Assembly (NCBI GenBank): GCA_011316305.1
Contig: SAUG01000077.1
Span: 310,001 to 374,000 of the forward strand
Source of the DNA: Rusavskia elegans
Lineage: Eukaryota; Ascomycota; Lecanoromycetes; Teloschistales; Teloschistaceae
DNA: 64,000 nucleotides
Direction of reading: 5' to 3'
Shown: piece after piece, positions 1 to 11,252 of the stretch
How positions within the stretch are numbered: position 1 is the first letter of the stretch
Layout: each line of letters begins with the position of its first letter
The notes under the pieces: model-generated
Told to the model about the DNA's origin: nothing
Seen by the model: the letters and a program-made list of their open reading frames with translations, nothing else
The model's database searches: none
Position numbers and translations under genes: made by a program

Positions 1-877
1 GTACTCTGCATTGTTCCTCTGTTCCACAGGCGTCTTCAGAATCTTGTTGTCTCCATATTGAAGGAATTTCTAGGAAGGGTAGGTGGACTTGTATTAAGGA
101 AGCTGCAACAGTGTCGGTACCTCGCCGTGGCGCTTACCTATTATCGACTTGTCGAACTTTCCCACTTGTCGAGGTGTCGATATTACAACTACGGCCTTAG
201 TCGAAATACTGCTCGCCATCCCAACAAAGTCATAGATCGAGATTGTAGAGTACACTTTATTGATTCTGACAATGCGCCACAATTAGAGGAGAGTGATGGT
301 GCTAACGAAGCCTCGCTAAGGTACCTCGGCAGCAATTTGGGGGCGGCCTTGGGTGGAAGGGTGGCTCGTCCGGGCCATGTGGCAGCGAACGATTAGGGGA
401 TTAATCTTGGGCCTAGACCGCTGTCCAGGAAATAGATTGATCTGCATGCATGGCCGCCGCATGTTAAAAGATACATAACAGTTTTAATTGTCGGCATCCC
501 GCCCTGCTTCTGTGGACTGTGACTCGCAAGGAGATTTGGAATTGAGTGAAGCAATGAAATAACACGTAGAGGACCCATCTATTCGTAGCGATTGATCTTT
601 CCCCCCAAACACCGTCCTTCCAACATCCAGCTCTCCTCCAGCCGCGCCTTCTTCCCACTTGCGGGAAGCTTCCGTGAGGCGCTTTCCAATCCTCACACGT
701 GCATGAGCACCAAGAAGCAGGAAAAAGTGAAGTGATGCCATTTTCTGTGAGCGACCGCGAGATGCCCCGATGACACGTTGACTTGAGGCCTCTTCTGCAT
801 TCCAAGGCCCAAGGCCGTCGGAGAGGTCTCGAGGATTCTCCTGCTCTACTCCGCTCTACTGCCGACGACCATCGACC
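1..877. other. Gene-free 5' region of SSK1
   Basis: No convincing gene is seen. The open frames here are short and have no recognisable protein character. The last ~100 bases before the SSK1 start are pyrimidine-rich, as is common in fungal promoters and leaders, and probably hold the transcription start. Confidence 0.5.
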
Positions 878-3181
878 ATGATGGCCGATTTCAGAGCGCG
901 GTTCAAGCCACTCTTCCGCCGATCCTCCACTGCCACAACCACATCTTCCAACTCATCCGCCAGCTCTTCCACCTTCGCCCTCGGTCAACGACGCGCTCAC
1001 AGCAAGAGCTCCCTGTTGCTTTCCAAGCAGAGGAAATCATCACTGCCCAATCCGGTCCACGAAGAAGATCCCCCGCTTCCGCTCCCACCAGGCTCAATCC
1101 TCAGTCTGGACGTCCAATCCATCCGCAATGATCCACCCCAAACACCAGATACCAGCTTCGACACTCCGCGTGTAACGCCCTTGGAGAAGATCAACCCTAC
1201 TTTGACCCTCGAGGAGCCTACCCCAGACTTGACTCCCGCTATCCCCGAGAAAAACCCCGTCCCAGAGCCGGATACTGCGCCCAGAGGTACCCTTACGCCA
1301 ACAACGATAACAACCTCGCGGCCGGTTGCCCTTCCAAGGCGACAGTCACTGACGAACAACTCTCAAAGTCGCTTTTTGGAGACCTTGTTGGAATCAGACA
1401 GATCTGAACTGGACCCTGCACCTTCCGGCTATTTCGACACTGGGCCCCTCACAGTGAGTGCAAATATGCTGCACAGGAAAATATGGGTGAAAAGGCCCGA
1501 TCAGTCGGCTACAATGGTCACCATCAGCGAGGACGATCTGGTCGATGATGCGAGGGATATGATACTGAAGAAATATGCCAATTCCTTGGGCCGTTATTTG
1601 GATGCCCCAGATCTCACCCTCCGCATTCAACCGAGGGACTTGCCACACCGACACGCAAAAGGAGCAGGAGCTAGGACGCTGGGCCCGGAGGAGCAACTGT
1701 CAAGAACCCTGGACGCGTACTATCCCGGAGGTCAACACGTCGGAGAAGCTTTGATCATCGACATCCCACGGCGAACCCCTCGACATTCTCCCAACGTCTC
1801 CATGCAATACTATGCGCATGATGATCTTCGACCGAGCGAGAGCGGAAAAGATTATTTCCCGACAGTACCCGTTCAAGGGCAACCCTCACCACGGCTTCCT
1901 CTAACAATCCCCATGAGCGGTGGGCCTGGAGCTTCCCACCCTGCATTACCCAGGTCTATGGGCATCGTGGGCAACGGTCAAGCACCTGCTCTACCTTCAC
2001 CCGGCCAGGTTGGTATGCGGCACACTCACAGCGGCTTACGCTCCTCAAGACCTGGGTACCCTCGTCGAGACACCGCTTCGCCAAAGGTCCTGGGACTGAC
2101 CAAAACCAACACCCATGATAGTCTCAAATCTCAATCGGCTACGGCACCTGCACCACCTCCACTTCCGAGTCCGCAGATTCCTTCCGAAGGCCAGCCTACA
2201 ATCGACCACACTGCAACTCCGCCCCGTGTAGCATCTCCCCATCAAGGAAAACCGAGGAAGCCAAAGAAAGCTGCCAACAACCCAAACCCCAAACTTCCCG
2301 CTGGCCTGCTAGACGGAGCTGTTCCACCCATCAATGTTCTGATTGTGGAGGACAACATTATAAATCTGAAGCTGCTGGAAGCCTTTATGAAACGTCTCAA
2401 AGTGCGATGGCACACCGCCATGAACGGAAAAGAAGCAGTCACCAAGTGGAGGCAGGGTGGATTCCATTTGGTTCTTATGGACATTCAACTGCCAGTGATG
2501 AATGGATTGGACGCAACGAGGGAGATCAGAAGACTCGAAAGAGTCAACAAGATCGGCATCTTCAGCAACAGCGCGGCTAGCACACCTACATTCGCCAACA
2601 GCATCGCATCGCTTGGAGACGGTGCAGCTCCGGAAGGCGAGGACAGTCTGATGAATACGGGGCTCTTTAAAAGTCCAGTCATAATCGTGGCTTTGACCGC
2701 AAGTAGCTTGCAGAGCGATCGGCATGAAGCGCTCGCGGCGGGATGCAACGATTTCTTGACAAAGGTACTTTTCGCCCATGCCTCTGATACCCTTGAACCA
2801 CTGTGCTAACGATGTCGGATCCAGCCCGTCAATTTCGTCTGGCTCGAACGCAAAGTCATGGAATGGGGCTGCATGCAAGCTCTCATCGACTTCGACGGAT
2901 GGCGCAAATGGAAAGATTTCTCCCAAACCCCACAGCCCAACGTCGCGTCAGGCAAACAGCCTTCGCCTTCTGGAAAGACCGCGTTGTCACCATCGAGTGC
3001 CAAGGATGCTGCCGGTGGAGCCAACGGGACTCCGATTAAAGGAGGGAAGAAAAGTCTGATGCTAAACACAGGACAGGGAGGAAAGAAAGAAAAGAGATTG
3101 AGTTCTGCGGGAGAGATGGTGAGTAGTGGCAGTGGAAGTGAAGGCAGCGGCAACGGAAGTACGATTACTGCCGGGGCCTGA
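878..3181 (+). CDS. SSK1: SSK1-type response regulator of the HOG stress pathway
   Basis: The product is a cytoplasmic response regulator that ends the histidine-kinase phosphorelay and controls the Ssk2-type MAPKKK upstream of Hog1. Two exons are seen, 878-2764 and 2825-3181, with a 60-bp GT-AG intron that falls exactly after the conserved Lys of the receiver domain. The spliced protein is 747 aa. The first ~480 residues are Ser/Pro/Thr-rich and low in complexity. The receiver domain begins at VLIVEDN; the phospho-acceptor Asp is about residue 535 in LVLMDIQLPVMNG, followed by ALTAS and FLTK. A loop of roughly 40 residues is inserted in the receiver after REIRRLERV, as known in filamentous-fungal Ssk1. 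After the intron VNFVWLERKVMEWGCMQAL completes the domain, and a Gly/Ser tail ends the protein. The identification is strong; the start codon is the first ATG of the open frame. Confidence 0.93.
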
Positions 3182-4141
3182 CTGGATTTCCTACTTCATC
3201 AAAAGGGGTTCTAATTCTTCTCATTCGATTATCGTAGCTGCATTGAGCGCTTCATTCCTCCAACATATTTCTTTGCATCAGTCAAGCGTGCGTAGCGAGC
3301 GCAGGTCTGGAACGTCAATCATGAGCGATTTTCCCTGTACGGTGTCTGGAGTTGCAACGCAGTATCAACGCATCCGTTGAGGGATTATTATGGATGGATA
3401 CCAGTTACGGTTACAGTACAAAACGGTCGCTGTAGGACAGTGAGGGAGGGATATATGACTTGGAAGTCGATCAACATAATATATAATTACTTTCTCGCTT
3501 TGAGAGAATGGTCATGTTGATGTACAACGGGGTTGCTGGCGGATGACTGGGAAAAGAAAAGTAATAGCGTCCAGTTGCATTGCTCAGCTTTGATTATATG
3601 CCCCCTTCGTCTGCTCGAAAACATAAGATTTTGGATAATCCAGGCACGCCCAGGTCTTTAGGAGAAGAGAAATGGAATTCTCTATATTACCTTTCTCTCT
3701 ACGAATAGGATTTCCGGTAAAAGTGCACCGTCGAGTATATCTTTGATTATGATTATGCCATTCGAATCCAACTACTATAATGGTCACCTTCGAAATACAG
3801 TCAGTCTTCTAGGCTCGAGATTTCCTGCTTGCTATAAATCCCGGAAGTGGGAGGGCTGATGGCTAGGGTAGCATTTCGTTTGTGGATACAACATATCCTA
3901 CGATATAGATTCACCAAATCCTTTCGTTGGGATTCCCGTCAAGTGCCACCTCTCTCAAATCCACCCCCACAAGCTGCATCCCATCGCACACATCGGTCCC
4001 CAAATACCCTCAATCACATACCCCTGCTAAACCCCCAAATCGAGCACCCAGCCTGTCGTCAAGTGCATTGTACGGGCTGGATCACACTACCCAAGATCCA
4101 TCCATCGACCAAAACCCCATTTCGTCAGAACCCACTAGCGC
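3182..4141. other. Intergenic region between SSK1 and the spermidine-synthase-like gene
   Basis: The region lies between a plus-strand and a minus-strand gene that converge. It should hold both 3' UTRs and terminators. I see no gene in it. Confidence 0.5.
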
Positions 4142-6036
4142 TCACCAATTCTCCCAAACAGCATCAGGAAGCACACCTCTCATAACGCCCCAATGCCCCA
4201 CCGCACCACGCATCTGACTTTTCCTTAATAAATGCGTGTTATTCCTCCTCACGACACCAATTCCAACCTCTCCCTCCCCCAAGAAAGCGACGGGGTCGAT
4301 TTCGTGGTGAGGAACTAAATGATATTTCCTTGCCTGCGTGCCCAGAAAATCCGCTTTCGTGGGTGGGCGGAATATGAATGCATCGGCAGACTGGCGGCAG
4401 AAGAGAACGAGGTTTGTGAAATCTGTTTGGGGAGGGGAAGGTGTGGAGGGAGGGGCGGGGGATTCGCGGAAGAGGCGACAGTGGGGGAAGACGGAGAGGA
4501 TGGTGTGGATTATTGTGTGGGCGGTGGGGAGATGCAGGTCGCCGGCGTAGTTCTGGTGTTTTGATATTTGTTTTTAGCGAATGTGTATGAGACGCATATT
4601 TTTCATGTGCCTTGAAGTGAAAACGCAGGCGAGGGAGGAGACTTACGATGGCGATTACCCCGTCTGGCGTCAGCATGTCCTTCAGACCCGTCAGGAACTC
4701 TGCGGTGAAAAGATCGATGGGTTCGGCGCCGCCAGTGAAGACGTCGTGGATGATGTAGTCGTATTTTCTCTGATGTTTGTTTCGATCTATGAAGGCGATG
4801 GCGTCTTCGATTATGGGGGTGTGGTTGGATGGTAAGTTGAAGTATCGAGTTGCGAAACTGTGCACCGTGGGGTCGATTTCGATGATCGTGGTATCGATGC
4901 CATGAGCGATGAGTGCGGAGGGTGTGGTGCCGATGCCTAGGCCACTTATGTGACTCTGTTAGCTGGAATACACAGATATCTGTCCCAGGGCCGATAATAT
5001 GAACATACACGACCAAAGCACTTTTCTGACCCTCTCCGACTTCCCGTTTGGACCCAGAACCATCCGCGGATTGCACCAAACGCACAGCTTCCAGCATCAC
5101 GAAAATGGCGTAGACTGGTTCTCGCAACTGGGATTCGTGGCCTGGTTGTGGGAACCATTCTCCGCCTAGCAGACTATGATCGCACCGCATGACGCGAAAG
5201 CCGTCGTTTTTATTGTCTAGCACGGAGATGTAGCCCGTTATTGATTCTTGGCGGGCGATAAGCGAGTAGCCATGATGTTGCAAAGTTGTGTTTAAGTATG
5301 TGTTGCTGTACGGAAGAGGAGAGTAGACGCTGAAGGAGAATGTATGCAGCATTGGTAAGGCTGCGAGGAGAAGGTATTTTGATGGGGAGATGAGTGCTTG
5401 AGATATGGCGAGTAGATAGTATAATGCTAGTCTTGATCGTGCGAAGATTGCCCTGGATAGAATATTTGTGAAAATATTGGATGTCTTGTATGCTATGAGC
5501 GATACCATCGCTGTAATGATCTGTAGTATTATGCCAATCCACACCGCCTTGTATTTGACTCCATCGAAGAGCACGGAGTCATCGATCTTCCGGGCCAGCC
5601 GCTTGCTTGCAACCAAAGCCGCGATCCAAGTCAGAGGGAAAGAAGTGACAAGGCCGGAGATCAGAGGCCCTGTGCTCGCGCCCAATTGCTTGCTGTATCG
5701 GAAAAGGTAGAGCTGCAGCGTTGGAACTGATAAAAGCAGAACAGATAGCCATTGCGACCAAGCTTGACTCGACCCTCTCCATATGGGATACGTAGAGCCA
5801 GAGACGAGTAAAGCTGTCAAAATCAAGGGCTGATGATATCTTGAAGCAGGAAGAGAACCATAAACTGGAAAAAGGAGCGAATGGAGGATATTGCATGTTT
5901 CTAGGACAAGACAGAGATGGAAGGATGCCCATAACGATCCAATGGCAATGGGTCCAATGGATGATTTAATGTCATCCAGGCTTCTTTTTTGGGTTGGTGT
6001 TGGTTTGGAGTTTCTCTTGATGGATTTGGGTGGCAT
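4142..6036 (-). CDS. Membrane-anchored spermidine/spermine-synthase-like protein
   Basis: Three exons are inferred: 6036-5009, 4944-4647 and 4552-4142 (introns of 64 and 94 bp with GTATGT and GTAAGT donors), giving 578 aa. The first ~240 residues contain about six hydrophobic segments and look like a membrane domain. The second half is a Rossmann-type aminopropyltransferase-like fold: VGLGIGTTPSALIAHGI is the SAM-type glycine loop, IIEIDP its acidic strand end, and DVFTGGAEP with FLTGLKDMLTPDGVIAINYAGDL matches the spermine/spermidine synthase family. The end MRGVLPDAVWENW is reached only with the two introns; unspliced frames give basic, Pro-rich nonsense. Whether it still makes polyamines is unknown. 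Family members with a membrane domain are usually left unassigned. No partner is visible nearby. Confidence 0.8.
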
Positions 6037-6375
6037 GTTTGCAAGACCAGCAAATTTTGAAATCTTTCGATGTTGAGTGAGTACCTACCTATGAAGATCG
6101 CTCCAAGGTATGTTCCATTGGAATGTGTTCAGTACTGATCTAGCTGATAACCACCTTCAGGATCTGTCGTTGCCGCTCCTTCCATAGAAGATTTCAATGC
6201 AAAATGATTGGGGACATCGTTCCTATTACAACAAAGACCGTCCTGTCACAAATTTCGTTCTTACATGCAACTTATTGTGGAGTATTAGAGTGTTTACGAG
6301 TAAAGCTGTCAGAGTCGATGCTAGCCAGCTATGACGTCATGGATGCATAAATATTTGTACAATCGTATATTTTAT
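6037..6375. other. Short intergenic region
   Basis: AT-rich in its right half. It contains the promoter of the spermidine-synthase-like gene and the 3' end of the secreted-protein gene. No gene is seen. Confidence 0.4.
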
Positions 6376-7071
6376 TCAAGTCAATATTTGTGGTAGAGCT
6401 CCCTCAAAACCCTCAATGAAAGCCCGGATCAAGACCCAAGCTCCATTGACCAAAGCCCACACCTGGAAGGGCAACACAACGCCTACATAGCGCGTCACCT
6501 CCACCATGATCGTCGCAAACTGCAAAACCGCGTTCACCACCATCTCGTCCGTAAGCCCTTCTTGTCTTGCATAACCCACTACAAGCTTGAAAAATCCATA
6601 CTGTAGCACAATGGGAAATACCGCCGGATCTCCAAAGGCCATCACGCGCTCCCGTTGGAGACGCCTTTCGGGGCTCAGGTTTGCGATCATCTCTCGATAG
6701 AAATCGGACATGTAGTTGGCTTCGATTACGGTGGCGACAACAATGTCGAAATGATCGAAGAAGAAGTGTATACCCGTCGCCAAGACCGTTGCCAGGGAGC
6801 GTTTGGTATGGCTGTCTGATGGAGAGACACGATGGAGCATGGAGAGGAATTGGTTGTGTCGCCGGACAAGGGAAGGGTGAACCTCGGGGTAGGAAGAGTT
6901 GCTATCAGGGTGAAATGAAGTTATAGGTGGGCTATCATCACCGTTGCGGGTCGACAAAGGAAGGCGACTGTCAGATTGTGGTGGAGAGGAAACCCGGGCT
7001 GAGACGGTGGTTATAGATCCCAATCCTACAACGCACAACAACAGGAGTTGAAGAAACGATTGGTAAAGCAT
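6376..7071 (-). CDS. Predicted secreted protein of unknown function
   Basis: Single exon, 231 aa. A clear signal peptide (MLYQSFLQLLLLCVVGLGS, cleavage probably after VSA) is followed by a Ser/Pro-rich stretch, a LVRR site and a TKRS site that Kex2-type proteases could cut. After that comes a ~140-residue domain with several hydrophobic helices (for example ATGIHFFFDHFDIVVATVI and YVGVVLPFQVWALVNGAWV). There are almost no cysteines. I do not recognise the family. The hydrophobic helices could also mean a membrane protein. The start ATG is the first of the frame and immediately precedes the signal sequence. Confidence 0.6.
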   Translation of the reverse strand: MLYQSFLQLLLLCVVGLGSITTVSARVSSPPQSDSRLPLSTRNGDDSPPITSFHPDSNSSYPEVHPSLVRRHNQFLSMLHRVSPSDSHTKRSLATVLATGIHFFFDHFDIVVATVIEANYMSDFYREMIANLSPERRLQRERVMAFGDPAVFPIVLQYGFFKLVVGYARQEGLTDEMVVNAVLQFATIMVEVTRYVGVVLPFQVWALVNGAWVLIRAFIEGFEGALPQILT

Positions 7072-7807
7072 GTCTAAATAAGCGGCATTGAATAGAATTT
7101 CGAAGATTGTCTGGTCTATTCATACCTGGGAGGCTGACAGGAAGCGGAGGGATAATACCGATGAAGATGTGTGTCGTTAGGTGGGACGGGATATATATTC
7201 CGGTCAAAAGCGAAGATAGGTAATCAGAAATACCTGCGACGCAATAGTCTGTATAGCCGTACCGCGTATTCAAGCCGACGTCCCGCTGTAACACATTCGG
7301 AACACGTTGCATACCTCCGCAAAGCATGTCATACATGCGCTTGTAGCGCATTTATCTTCGGATGTGGCATACTAGTATACCTTCATGTCAACGCCACCCT
7401 GATCACGTAGCATTACTGTGCAACCTGAGATGTTTGTTTTGAGGCGTGAAGAAATCCGGTCTTAGTTTCGTCGACTTGGTGATGGACCCGGACGTTGCTG
7501 TAGATGATTAGACGTGGCTTACAGTGATTTATGAGTAGGGAATGGATGTGTCCCTGTAGCCGGATTTCCTGCCATCTTGAAGGCAACGAGATACGGCTAG
7601 ACTCCGTTGCACACTCACTCAATGGAGGGCATCAAATTGATTGAGAGAAGGAAATTCTACATAGATGGGGTATGAAGAAAGGCAAGAAAGGCAAAAATGT
7701 CAGGAGGCGATAAGGAACAGCGATGAGAGCTTGAGATGGGTTCAAGAGGTTCCCTTCCACTCAAAGACCGTGGTGTAAGCGTCTTCGCATGATCTTGCCA
7801 ATTTACC
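7072..7807. other. Intergenic region
   Basis: Nothing recognisable is coded here; short frames on both strands lack protein-like composition. It holds the promoter of the secreted-protein gene and the 3' end of the aldo/keto reductase gene. Confidence 0.4.
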
Positions 7808-9025
7808 TTAATACCCCTGAACGACTTTCGGTAGATACGGTTCCTCCAGATACTTCGCTTCCTCATCCGTCAGCTCGACCTTCAGCGCCTGCACCGCCTC
7901 GTCGATCCTCTCCTTACTCCCTAACCCAATGACTGGGAATTCCAACCCCTTCCTCAAGACCCACGCCGTTGCCACCTGCGCCATCTTCACCCCCTTCTTG
8001 TTGGCAACCTCTTCCAAACGATCCACGATCATCTTATCAACTTCCGTCTCTCGGCTCCTGATCATACTTTGCAAGTAATTGTCAGTCTTCTCCCGGTGGG
8101 TGGACCTATCACCCCATGGTCGACCGAGTACGCCGCGGGCAATAGGCGACCAGGGAATGAGGCCAACACCGGTGTCGGCGCAGTAGGGGATCATCTCGCG
8201 CTCTTCCTCACGGTAAATGAGATTGTGGTAGTTTTGCATGGAGATGAACTTGTGCCAGTTGTGAGCTGCGGCGATATTCTGTAGGGTTTGAAATTCCCAG
8301 GCCGCCATCTGCATTCGAGAGCATTAATCAAAGTCCCAAGATATTGATAGAGAAAGTGACGTACCGAGCTAGCACCAATATATCTCACCTTCCCACTCTC
8401 CACGACATCATTCAACGCTTTCATGATCTCCTCCCTCGATGTGTCCCGGTCCAAGCGATGAATCTGCAAAACGTCGATATAGGTGCCTAATCGCGCTACG
8501 CTCGCGTCTACAGCATCGAAGATATGCTTCCTCGAAAGACCGACTTGGTTCACCCAGTCGCCATCATTAGTACTCACGACGGCCATACCTGGCTGAGAAC
8601 CATCTGATGCAACGCCGAAGTAACATTTGGATAAGATGACAACCTTGTTGCGAGGTATGTTATACTTCTTCAGAGCTTTGCCGACGATTTCTTCAGAGCG
8701 ACCGTGAGAGTAGATGTCGGCCTGGGTATTTGGGACATCTAGAATTAGATCTCTGGGCGAGGGTTGAATGGGGGAAAAGAGCTTACGGTATCCCACGTAT
8801 TCAGGCCGACTTTGTAGGCGTGCTCGAGGAGAGGAAGGGATTGCTCTTCATTGAGGATCCAAGCCTGCCAGTCAGGATCTCCGTAACTCATTGCTCCGAG
8901 GATAATCTTAGAGACTTTCAAGCCCGATTTGCCGAGTCTGGTTTGCGAATCAGCCCAGCGTGAAATTAAAGGAAGGACCATGCATGCAAACACAGTTCGG
9001 ATGGGACTTGCCGTGTGTACTCCAT
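7808..9025 (-). CDS. Aldo/keto reductase, aryl-alcohol-dehydrogenase-like
   Basis: NADP(H)-dependent carbonyl/alcohol oxidoreductase of the aldo/keto reductase superfamily. Four exons (9025-9012, 8937-8787, 8721-8365, 8308-7808) give 340 aa, a normal family length. Exon 1 codes only MEYT plus two bases. Its intron is of the GC-AG type: the donor reads GCAAGT and the acceptor CAG, which joins the exons into MEYTRLGKSGLKVSKI, the standard N-terminus of this family. The catalytic tetrad is visible as Asp in NTWDTADIYSHG (about residue 54), Tyr about residue 59, Lys in VILSKC and His in VLQIHRLDRD. NYHNLIYREEEREMIPYC and the C-terminal GLGSKERIDEAVQAL loop bind the cofactor in relatives. The substrate is unknown. 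No cluster partners adjoin it. Confidence 0.9.
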
Positions 9026-10199
9026 TATGCCTAAATGCCTGGGCTGGAAATCTGATGCTCAAGCTTGTGTTACGTTAAGCTAATAGATTGGAGCGCAATG
9101 CCTTGACGCTTATTCTTATGTGATTCAGATTGATCAGACAACTTTCGTGACGAATGGAATATCCATCGCGAAAAAGATACAGTCTCATTTTATAATGCTC
9201 AGCTACCTCACCGATGACGTCGTTCTCCACGGTCATAACACCCGGGGTTAGGCTGCCGTTATACCCGCATCTCCGAGGCAAGGACGCGTGCTCTGTCCGT
9301 ATGAGTCAGGCAATGGGTGATGCATCCTACGGAGCTTGCCGCTGGCGAAGTCTCCTGTGAATATAAAGAGGAGTCGCTATTTATTATACTTTTGAGACCT
9401 TATTTGGGTCTTGCATACTTCAGTTCGGTGCGTCAGCTTTTCTGTATAATAAATAATCTCGCATGTAACCTGGCTGACCTGGGTTGAAGAGATTCAAAGG
9501 CTGTCCACATCCCGTCAGAGCTCCTGGTGAGGGGACCCATACAGTGACCGGTAGGATGACCATGACTCCCCACCAAAGTCTCTGGAAAATATCGTTGTCA
9601 GGGCATACGAATGCCTCCGAAAAGGAACAACCGCATTCAGCGGCGGACCTGAGATACTAATGAACCTCTGTGGCCTGAGGTTCTCAGATGTTCCTGCTGC
9701 TCGTCAAACCGACGTCACAAATATTGATTGCCTCTCTTTGCAAGAATTGCTGACGTCACAGTGCTTAGCAGTACGTGCAGCATGATTTTTCGATTCCGTT
9801 ATCAAGATATGTGCAGTCCGGTCCAACACACGGTACAGTAATCGTCCCTTTGTTCTGGTGTACGAACTTGCAACTACGCCCTCTCCCATCCCTCGCCAGG
9901 GCACTCCTTTTTAGAGTCCCAGGTAGCGGCGAATAACATAAGGTAATCAACACGGAAGGTCTACGAGAAAAGGTACCAATAGATATATTGTCGTTATCTC
10001 ATGAAAAGTAATAATATTGATAGTGGATCAACTTATTAAATGGTATACTCTTGATAACTTCTCGCAGTCATTGTTGGTTGCCATCGATCTTGCATAAAAT
10101 TTCCCCCATAACAGTCCTGTCGTCAAAGAGACTATAGCGGCCAATAATCTTCACCCAACGTTAAGAAAAAGAGATGGTCGCAGTCCTCGGCCAGATAGC
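9026..10199. other. Gene-poor stretch left of the DUG3-like pseudogene
   Basis: About 1.2 kb with no gene I can support. Frames are short and interrupted. It lies in a 5-kb gene-poor zone that leads to the RIP island. Confidence 0.4.
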
Positions 10200-11252
10200 T
10201 TATAGATGGGATGGATCCACAGCATTGAACTTCGTATCGTACTCAACTGGAACCTCTTTCTCCGTTCCATTCTCGTCGACCGTAAGCATACAGTTTGCGT
10301 TGATCAGATGCCATTCCCCTTCGTCATAAGTGGTCGGCTCGCTCGCGATGATGGTATGCTTGCCAATCTTCTCGTCCGTGCCTTTCGTTGCTGACCCGTT
10401 GACCTTATCGGCCCCGTCAGGATGACTGGGAAACTTCTGATTCAGCGTACGGCCGGCGAACTCGCTCTAGTAGAGGCTGGGAGGCTGCTGCGTTGCGTGG
10501 TTGCGGAAACGGGTAGCGACCATCTTATAGCCGTCCGTAGTGCAGAAATTGAGACTGTTAGGCGCGGCCTTATCGCCCAAATGCTTCTGCTGAAGTTCCA
10601 TAATCTGCACAAGGGTTTTTTTCATCGCACTTATCATCTCACTGAGTGGGTACGCTTTCTCCCATGTATCCTTTGTGCCGTGATTGGTCAGGTTGGTGAT
10701 ATACAGAGCAGCGGCGTGCTCAGAGTCGGTGCTACCTAGGACATTGCAGTAGGCGTCGAAGCTGAACAGATCAGTCATATCACGACGGATGCTAGAGAAA
10801 TCGGAGATGGCGCCGTTATACATAAAGACATGGCGGCCGAAGACGAAAGGGTGGCTGTTGACTTACGTCACGACACTGCCACTAGTCGCGCGGATATGGG
10901 CGAACAAGCATTGGGTTTCGGTGTTACTACAGAGGTTGCGGAAGTTGAAGTCGCTAATTAGTAGTAATTGGGTTTTGTATAGAGCAGGCCTTTGACCCTC
11001 TACGCTCTTTACGTAATTCTCGGCAGCCTTAGTATACCAAGCCACCCCGAGACCATCCATGTTGAGAAGGCTGTTGCGCATTTTCATTAGATCATCATTG
11101 GAGTCATCGAGGTCGTGCTCTTCTCCATAGGGTAGAAGTTTGGGGAGATAATGCTCGGAGCATTGCTTTGAGATAGCGTTTACTGGGTTAATAAGCACAT
11201 CAGACAGAAGGCAGGGCTCCTCAGGGGAGATATAGGCAAACCAGCGACACAT
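10200..11252 (-). pseudogene. DUG3: DUG3-like class II glutamine amidotransferase, broken by two stop codons
   Basis: Read on the minus strand in a single frame this is a 351-codon, intron-less class II amidotransferase of the DUG3 family, which acts with DUG2 in the alternative degradation of glutathione. The family marks are intact: MCRWFAYIS with the N-terminal Cys nucleophile, NMDGLGVAWY, FAHIRATSG, NSHPFVFGRHVFM, STDSEHAAALY and TTYDEGEWHLINANCMLTVDENG near the end. Two in-frame stops interrupt it: TAA at 10863-10865 between SGSVVT and VNSHPF, and TAG at 10467-10469 between PPSLY and SEFAG. There are no frameshifts. At both places a single base change from a sense codon (CAA to TAA, TGG to TAG) would suffice and would be of the RIP type, though I cannot prove the ancestral codons. 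MYNG replaces the MHNG I expect in the family, also a CAT-to-TAT-type change. The first stop overlaps a GTAAGT string, but no acceptor would restore the conserved sequence. Confidence 0.82.

Noticed and set aside
58..396. 112-codon frame near the left edge
   Set aside because: Its composition is not protein-like and it has no recognisable domain or splice partner.
4239..4865. Unspliced minus-strand frame ending CREEE
   Set aside because: It reads through an intron and loses the spermidine-synthase-like C-terminus; splicing restores conserved sequence to a stop at 4142.
10850..10870. GTAAGT at the first stop of the DUG3-like gene as a splice donor
   Set aside because: The conserved sequence continues immediately after the stop, so any real intron would delete it.
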